Assembly (NCBI GenBank): GCA_963682175.1
Contig: OY821772.1
Span: 18,778,743-18,842,742 of the forward strand
DNA from: Triglochin maritima
Lineage: Eukaryota; Streptophyta; Magnoliopsida; Alismatales; Juncaginaceae
Length of the DNA stretch: 64,000 nucleotides
Direction: 5' to 3'
The position numbers were made by a program, and so were the translations under genes. Of the stretch, positions 59,394 to 64,000 are shown one piece after another; the stretch's first letter is position 1; every line of letters starts with the position of its first letter. Below the pieces are notes generated by a model. It ran no database searches, was not told where the DNA came from, and saw nothing but the letters and a program-made list of their open reading frames with translations.

Positions 59394-60930
59394 ACCTAAG
59401 TTTTTGCTAGTCTCGAGCAAAACAAAGAAAGGAAAAAGCATACGAAAAAACAAGAAATCCTAACTCACTTTCGTAGGAATCACGGTTGCACTTAGCATGT
59501 GCAACAAGCCGTTAAACCTCCTTGTTGCCAAGGAGGAGGAGTGGTGTCTCCTGAGGGTTTTCAGCGGATATACCCACAAAATCCGAACAAGATGCATTAA
59601 TCAATCTAGCTACACGACTCGTTGGACTTATTTTGACGATCATGGAATGCGGTAATACTACGGGTCGACTCTATATATGTAATCAGTCCACACACCTAGC
59701 CTAATGAGTTATTCGTGAGAGTTAACTAAGGAATTAAGTGAAAGACATGGGCAACCTTAACTTCTGAATGTGATACAACGTGTAAAGTCCATTTTGGTTC
59801 TTATTTGACTCTTCTTTTCTTTTCTTTTCTTTTTTTTTCTTTTTCTTTGGAGCATTTATTGGTTGGTGTTTGATTCTCCCAGGGTCAGGTTTCGTGCATC
59901 ATTGCCTATGAGGACTTACACTATCACGTACACCTTCCCCCAAATCTCCACATAGGGCGATCCCTACCACCCGTGTAACGGGAGTTCGGTCGGTGCATCC
60001 CAAGTCAGATGACTCGAAAGCACCAGGCACAAAGTCCCCTCAGACCTACTTTCCCGAGTGATAGGAGCCGTGCGAGAAGAGAGAACACCACTTATTTATT
60101 CATTTATCTACATGGGAACCAAAACCCCTACACTTAAGTTTCACAAAAAGATATTAAGGGCCCTTGACTACAACAAACTTCCTAAATTAACAAACACGAA
60201 TTATTCGACTCACTAGGTTCAGGGTGGACTTCTTTAAATGTTTGAGCACTGAAACCCACTGATTACTCACCCCCAAGGGAAAACTGGGGTGCATCCTAAC
60301 GACTCGATAAATCCTAAAGCCATGTACTAGATATCCTAATGCATCAAGTTCAAGACAATTTTGGGAGCTTTCGTTTTACTTTGCCTCTCAACGGTTTTGC
60401 ACATGCTAAACACACGCAAAACCCACAAAACATTTTCTTTCGAAAACACATGAAGATTTTGAATGAAATGTGAAAATTTTGAAGCACTAGGCAAGCAAAA
60501 GAAGACAAGTCACCCAAGGATCATGGCAAGCAGATATATCGGTATTAAATGCAGCACACTATCATGACCCTAACAATGCAAACAAAAGAAAACAAAATCG
60601 AAGGAAAAAGACTCGACTATGTACACACGTAAAACACCCCCCCACACCTACTTCATGCATTGTCCTCAATGAATGCAAGCAAGATACTACATGGATTGAT
60701 GCATAAAAAGGAGAGATCTCACCAACATGAAGTACAAAGGGAAATGTATGGCTATGTTGATGGACACAACCCAAATTCCCTCAAAACCTGTGAGATGATA
60801 AAGAAAGGGATACACACGTGAAAGAAATGGGGCCCAAATACTCAAGGGTTGGGGCCCACAACAATCGATGCTCACTGAAGGAGTCTTTTTTTTTTTTTTT
60901 AACTATGTACAAACATGAAAGCTCAACCAC
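59394..60930 (-). other. Untranslated 3' region of the Athila-type element
   Basis: No supportable gene. It contains a (CTTTT)n-like pyrimidine tract (about 59811-59857) and a T run before the pol stop. Its first 364 bp match 57471-57829. Confidence 0.65.
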
Positions 60931-63900
60931 TCATGTAGGAGCATGAATGGTTGAGTGCGAGGGAGGTTCATGAAGGAACATGACCTCCTCGACTTCGGCT
61001 GGTGCCCCCTCCAAGTAGGGTTTGAGGCGTTGTCCATTAACTTTGAACACGTCCCCATTCCCTGGGTTCAAGATCTCAACCGCTCCATGAGGATAAACGG
61101 TTTGGACAATAAACGGGCCAGACCAGCGACTGCGGAGCTTACCCGCAAACAGATGAAGCCGGGAATTGTAGAGCAACACCTTCTGCCCGACCGTAAACAC
61201 CTTTCGCATAATCATGCGATCGTGAAACATCTTGGCTCGGGACTTATGAATTTTGGCATTCTCGTACGCATCATTGCGTAGCTCTTCTAATTCCACAATG
61301 TCGAACTTACGTTGTACTCCTGCTTGATCAAGATCCATATTCAGGTTCTTGATCGCCCAGAAAGCACGATGCTCAAGCTCGACGGGTAGGTGGCAAGCCT
61401 TGCCGTACACTACCCGATAAGGGGACATACCCAAATTGGTCTTGTACGCGGTGCGGAAAGCCCACAATGCGTCATTCAACTTGGTAGACCAATCCTTCCT
61501 CGAGGAACTAACCGTCTTCTCAAGAATTTGCTTTAATTGACGGTTAGAGATTTCGACCTGCCCACTAGTTTGCGGATGGTATGGGGTCGCAAGCTTGTGG
61601 GTGATCGAATATTTCCTCATAAGCGCTTCAAAGGAGCGATTACAGAAGTGGGTACCCCTATCGCTGATTATGGTACGAGGAGTACCAAATCGCGCAAAAA
61701 TGTCCCTCAAGAATTTGGTGACCACCTTGTTGTCATTGGTCTTTGTGGGTATAGCCTCAACCCACTTAGACACATAGTCAACGGCCACCAGAATGTAATC
61801 ATTCCCGAAAGAGTTCGGGAAGGGACCCATGAAATTGATGCCCCACACATCGAAGATGTCGACAACAAGGACATTTTGCAAAGGCATCATGTCACGTCGA
61901 CCAATCCTGCCAAGGCGCTGGCACCTATCACATTGCTTACAAAAGTCGTAAGCATCCTTGAAAAGAGAGGGCCAGTAGAATCCAGATTGGAGCACCTTGG
62001 CAGCCGTTTTCTTTGCTCCAAAGTGTCCTCCACATGCCTTGGAATGGCAGAAATGGAGCACACTTTGGAACTCGGTATCTGGGACGCACCGCCTGAAAAT
62101 TTGGTCAGAGCAGTATTTGAATAGGTAGGGGTCGTCCCAGTGAAAGAATCTGACATACGATCTAAATTTGGATTGGTCAGATTTTGACCAACCCACAGGA
62201 AATTGCTCGGTCACGAGGTAGTTCACGATGTCGGCAAACCAAGGGTTATCTTCGATCATGAACAACTGCTCGTCAGGAAATTTGTCGTCAATGATTTGGT
62301 CCTGTGGGTTGGTCGTCTCTAGACGAGACAAGTGGTCAGCTACAACGTTTTCACACCCTTTTTTGTCCCGAATCTCGAGATCGAATTCTTGTAACAACAA
62401 GATCCATCTCAAGAGTCGGGATTTTGCATCTTTCTTCGCCATGAGGTGCTTGATGGCTGTGTGATCAGAATAGATAATCACGTGGGAGCCAATCAAGTAC
62501 GACCGGAATTTCTCCAAAGCAAATATGATCGCTAAGAATTCCTTCTCGGTCACAGTGTAGTTCAATTGGGCATCATTGAGTGTTCTACTGGCATAGTAGA
62601 TCACATGAGGCAATTTGTCCAATCGTTGCCCAAGCACTGCTCCCACAGCGAAGTCAGATGCATCACACATTAACTCAAAGGGTTCAGTCCACACCGGTGC
62701 CTTAATAATGGGAGCTGAAGTCAACTCTTTCTTTAAGGTCAAAAAGGCATGGTGGCAATCCGGTGTGAACTCAAAAATGACATCCTTAGCCAACAAGGCG
62801 GTGAGAGGTCGAGCGATTTTGCTAAAATCCCGAATGAACCGCCGATAGAATCCGGCATGCCCCAAAAAGGCGCGGATATCCTTCACATTACGTGGCGGTG
62901 GGAGATTAGCAATGATACCCACTTTTGCGGGATCGACCTCAATTCCCCTACTTGAGACCACATGTCCAAGTACAATCCCTCGCTTCACCATGAAGTGACA
63001 TTTCTCCCAATTGAGAGCGAGGTTCTTCTCACGGCATCGCTTGAGGACAAGGCTCATGTGATGAAGGCACTCATCAAAGGAAGCGCCAAATATGGAAAAG
63101 TCGTCCATGAAGATCTCAAGGAAACGCTCAACCATATCGGAGAAGATGCTGATCATACACCTCTGAAACGTTGCCGGCGCATTGCATAACCCAAAGGGCA
63201 TGCGACGGTAGGCAAACGTGCCAAAGGGACAAGTGAATGTGGTTTTCTCTTGGTCCTCGGGGGCGATGGGAATTTGGTTGTAACCGGAGTATCCATCAAG
63301 AAAACAATAGTACTCATGTCCGGCCAACCTTTCCAACATCTGATCAATGAATGGCAACGGGAAATGATCTTTCCGCGTTGCCGCATTGAGCTTGCGATAA
63401 TCAACGCAAACTCGCCAGCCAGTTTGCAGGCGTGTCGGGATAAGCTCATTATGCTCATTCTCCACAACCGTCGCGCCTGACTTCTTGGGAACCACATGGA
63501 CAGGACTCACCCACGAACTATCAGAGATAGGATAGATTATGCCATGATCCAAGCACTTAAGAACCTCCTTTCGGACGGCTTCTTTCAGTACAGGATTCAA
63601 TCTCCGTTGTGGGTCCCTGCGGGGCCTAGAATCCTCTTCCATGTGGATCCGATGCTGAACAATTCCAGGGCTAATTCCCTTGATATCCTTCAAGGACCAC
63701 CCGATCGCCTCTTTGTTTTCAAAGAGTACTCTTTTGAGGGCAACCTCTTGATCTTTTTCAAGATCAGAAGCAATAATGAGTGGCAAGGTCTCATTATCCC
63801 CTAAAAAGATGTACTTTAGGTTATCGGGGAGCGGTTTAAGCTCGACCAGAGGTGGGTCCTTGTCGGATTCAGAGTTAATTTGAAGTGGCTCAAGGGCCAC

Positions 63901-63999
63901 GGGGTAAGAGGAGCAAGCACCCAGATGTGCCTCCTCGTCCAGAGATATGCTGGCGGATTCCTCAAGATCCTCTTCACTCGCAACCTGATCATTAGGCAC
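60931..63999 (-). CDS. Athila-type Gypsy pol (RT, RNase H, integrase), partial at the window edge
   Basis: An uninterrupted frame of 1022 codons, open at the edge (its first visible codon is GTG, so the real start is outside). Counting that codon as 1, reverse transcriptase includes [12 protein letters not shown] (194-205), [11 protein letters not shown] (233-243) and FMDD (297-300). RNase H follows (about 443-560, with MCDASD and the DHTAIKHL block). The integrase zinc region has [12 protein letters not shown] and CKQCDRC (649-693). In the integrase core the second Asp (ISDRGTHF, 780) and Glu (SGQVEIS, 816) are present, but the first catalytic Asp position reads Asn (WGINFMGPF, 722). It ends with a GPF/Y-like C-terminal region and no chromodomain. 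It should therefore be defective for integration although the frame is intact. Confidence 0.9.
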   Translation of the reverse strand: MPNDQVASEEDLEESASISLDEEAHLGACSSYPVALEPLQINSESDKDPPLVELKPLPDNLKYIFLGDNETLPLIIASDLEKDQEVALKRVLFENKEAIGWSLKDIKGISPGIVQHRIHMEEDSRPRRDPQRRLNPVLKEAVRKEVLKCLDHGIIYPISDSSWVSPVHVVPKKSGATVVENEHNELIPTRLQTGWRVCVDYRKLNAATRKDHFPLPFIDQMLERLAGHEYYCFLDGYSGYNQIPIAPEDQEKTTFTCPFGTFAYRRMPFGLCNAPATFQRCMISIFSDMVERFLEIFMDDFSIFGASFDECLHHMSLVLKRCREKNLALNWEKCHFMVKRGIVLGHVVSSRGIEVDPAKVGIIANLPPPRNVKDIRAFLGHAGFYRRFIRDFSKIARPLTALLAKDVIFEFTPDCHHAFLTLKKELTSAPIIKAPVWTEPFELMCDASDFAVGAVLGQRLDKLPHVIYYASRTLNDAQLNYTVTEKEFLAIIFALEKFRSYLIGSHVIIYSDHTAIKHLMAKKDAKSRLLRWILLLQEFDLEIRDKKGCENVVADHLSRLETTNPQDQIIDDKFPDEQLFMIEDNPWFADIVNYLVTEQFPVGWSKSDQSKFRSYVRFFHWDDPYLFKYCSDQIFRRCVPDTEFQSVLHFCHSKACGGHFGAKKTAAKVLQSGFYWPSLFKDAYDFCKQCDRCQRLGRIGRRDMMPLQNVLVVDIFDVWGINFMGPFPNSFGNDYILVAVDYVSKWVEAIPTKTNDNKVVTKFLRDIFARFGTPRTIISDRGTHFCNRSFEALMRKYSITHKLATPYHPQTSGQVEISNRQLKQILEKTVSSSRKDWSTKLNDALWAFRTAYKTNLGMSPYRVVYGKACHLPVELEHRAFWAIKNLNMDLDQAGVQRKFDIVELEELRNDAYENAKIHKSRAKMFHDRMIMRKVFTVGQKVLLYNSRLHLFAGKLRSRWSGPFIVQTVYPHGAVEILNPGNGDVFKVNGQRLKPYLEGAPAEVEEVMFLHEPPSHSTIHAPT

Positions 64000-64000
64000 C

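Larger units (their letters stand above)
57830..64000 (-). mobile_element. Athila-type Ty3/Gypsy element, 3' part, runs off the window
   Basis: 3' LTR at 57830-59393, a long untranslated region to 60930, and pol from 60931 to the right edge. There is no env-like frame between pol and the LTR. The 5' LTR, gag and protease would lie beyond 64000. It is the least decayed Gypsy element in the window. Confidence 0.88.

Noticed and set aside
61537..62124. A 195-codon plus-strand frame within the Athila pol region
   Set aside because: It is a shadow of the intact minus-strand polyprotein, which carries clear RT and integrase motifs.

Overview
The window is plant nuclear DNA, probably from a eudicot with a repeat-rich genome. 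The evidence is one intact, intron-rich plant-type minus-end kinesin (KIN-14 family), AT-rich intergenic DNA, and many nested plant transposable elements: Ty1/Copia, Ty3/Gypsy (Athila-type and Tekay-like), TRIM, CACTA, MULE and hAT. No bacterial-style operon, CRISPR array, rRNA or tRNA gene was seen. I do not identify the species.

Layout. Positions 1-548 hold the tail of a Gypsy LTR. About 1030-23792 is a decayed CACTA (En/Spm) element read on the minus strand. Its TNP2 transposase lies at 18200-21617, a second gene at 16988-18156, and a Ulp1-like protease domain that is split in two. It has been broken up by a hAT MITE (1186-1489), an old 9.85-kb Copia element (1588-11439) inserted inside the protease domain, and an Athila-type fragment (12049-16987) that itself carries a solo LTR (13369-14569). 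A young Copia element with a deleted gag occupies 24010-28487. A MULE with a perfect 9-bp target duplication occupies 29805-36880 and carries decayed mudrA-like and plant-mobile-domain genes.

The only host gene I can defend is the kinesin at 38525-44727 on the minus strand: 17 exons, 789 codons, all splice phases compatible. Its second intron contains a TRIM element. Upstream of it are a hAT element with intact ends (45729-49569), whose transposase pseudogene is interrupted by a second TRIM copy, and an internally deleted hAT (49907-50609). From 51879 to the right edge there are further retroelements: a Gypsy LTR fragment, a SIRE/Maximus-like Copia remnant, an inverted pair of Athila-type LTRs, and an Athila-type element whose polyprotein runs off the window at 63999.

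The most useful observations are target-site duplications that prove individual insertions (two hAT plus one MITE, one MULE, one Copia, one TRIM, one solo LTR), the same TRIM family landing in a gene intron and in a transposon, the MULE/plant-mobile-domain pairing, and palindromes in Athila-type LTRs that differ in sequence but stay palindromic. All intron boundaries and element edges were read by eye from the sequence; no alignment or database search was run.
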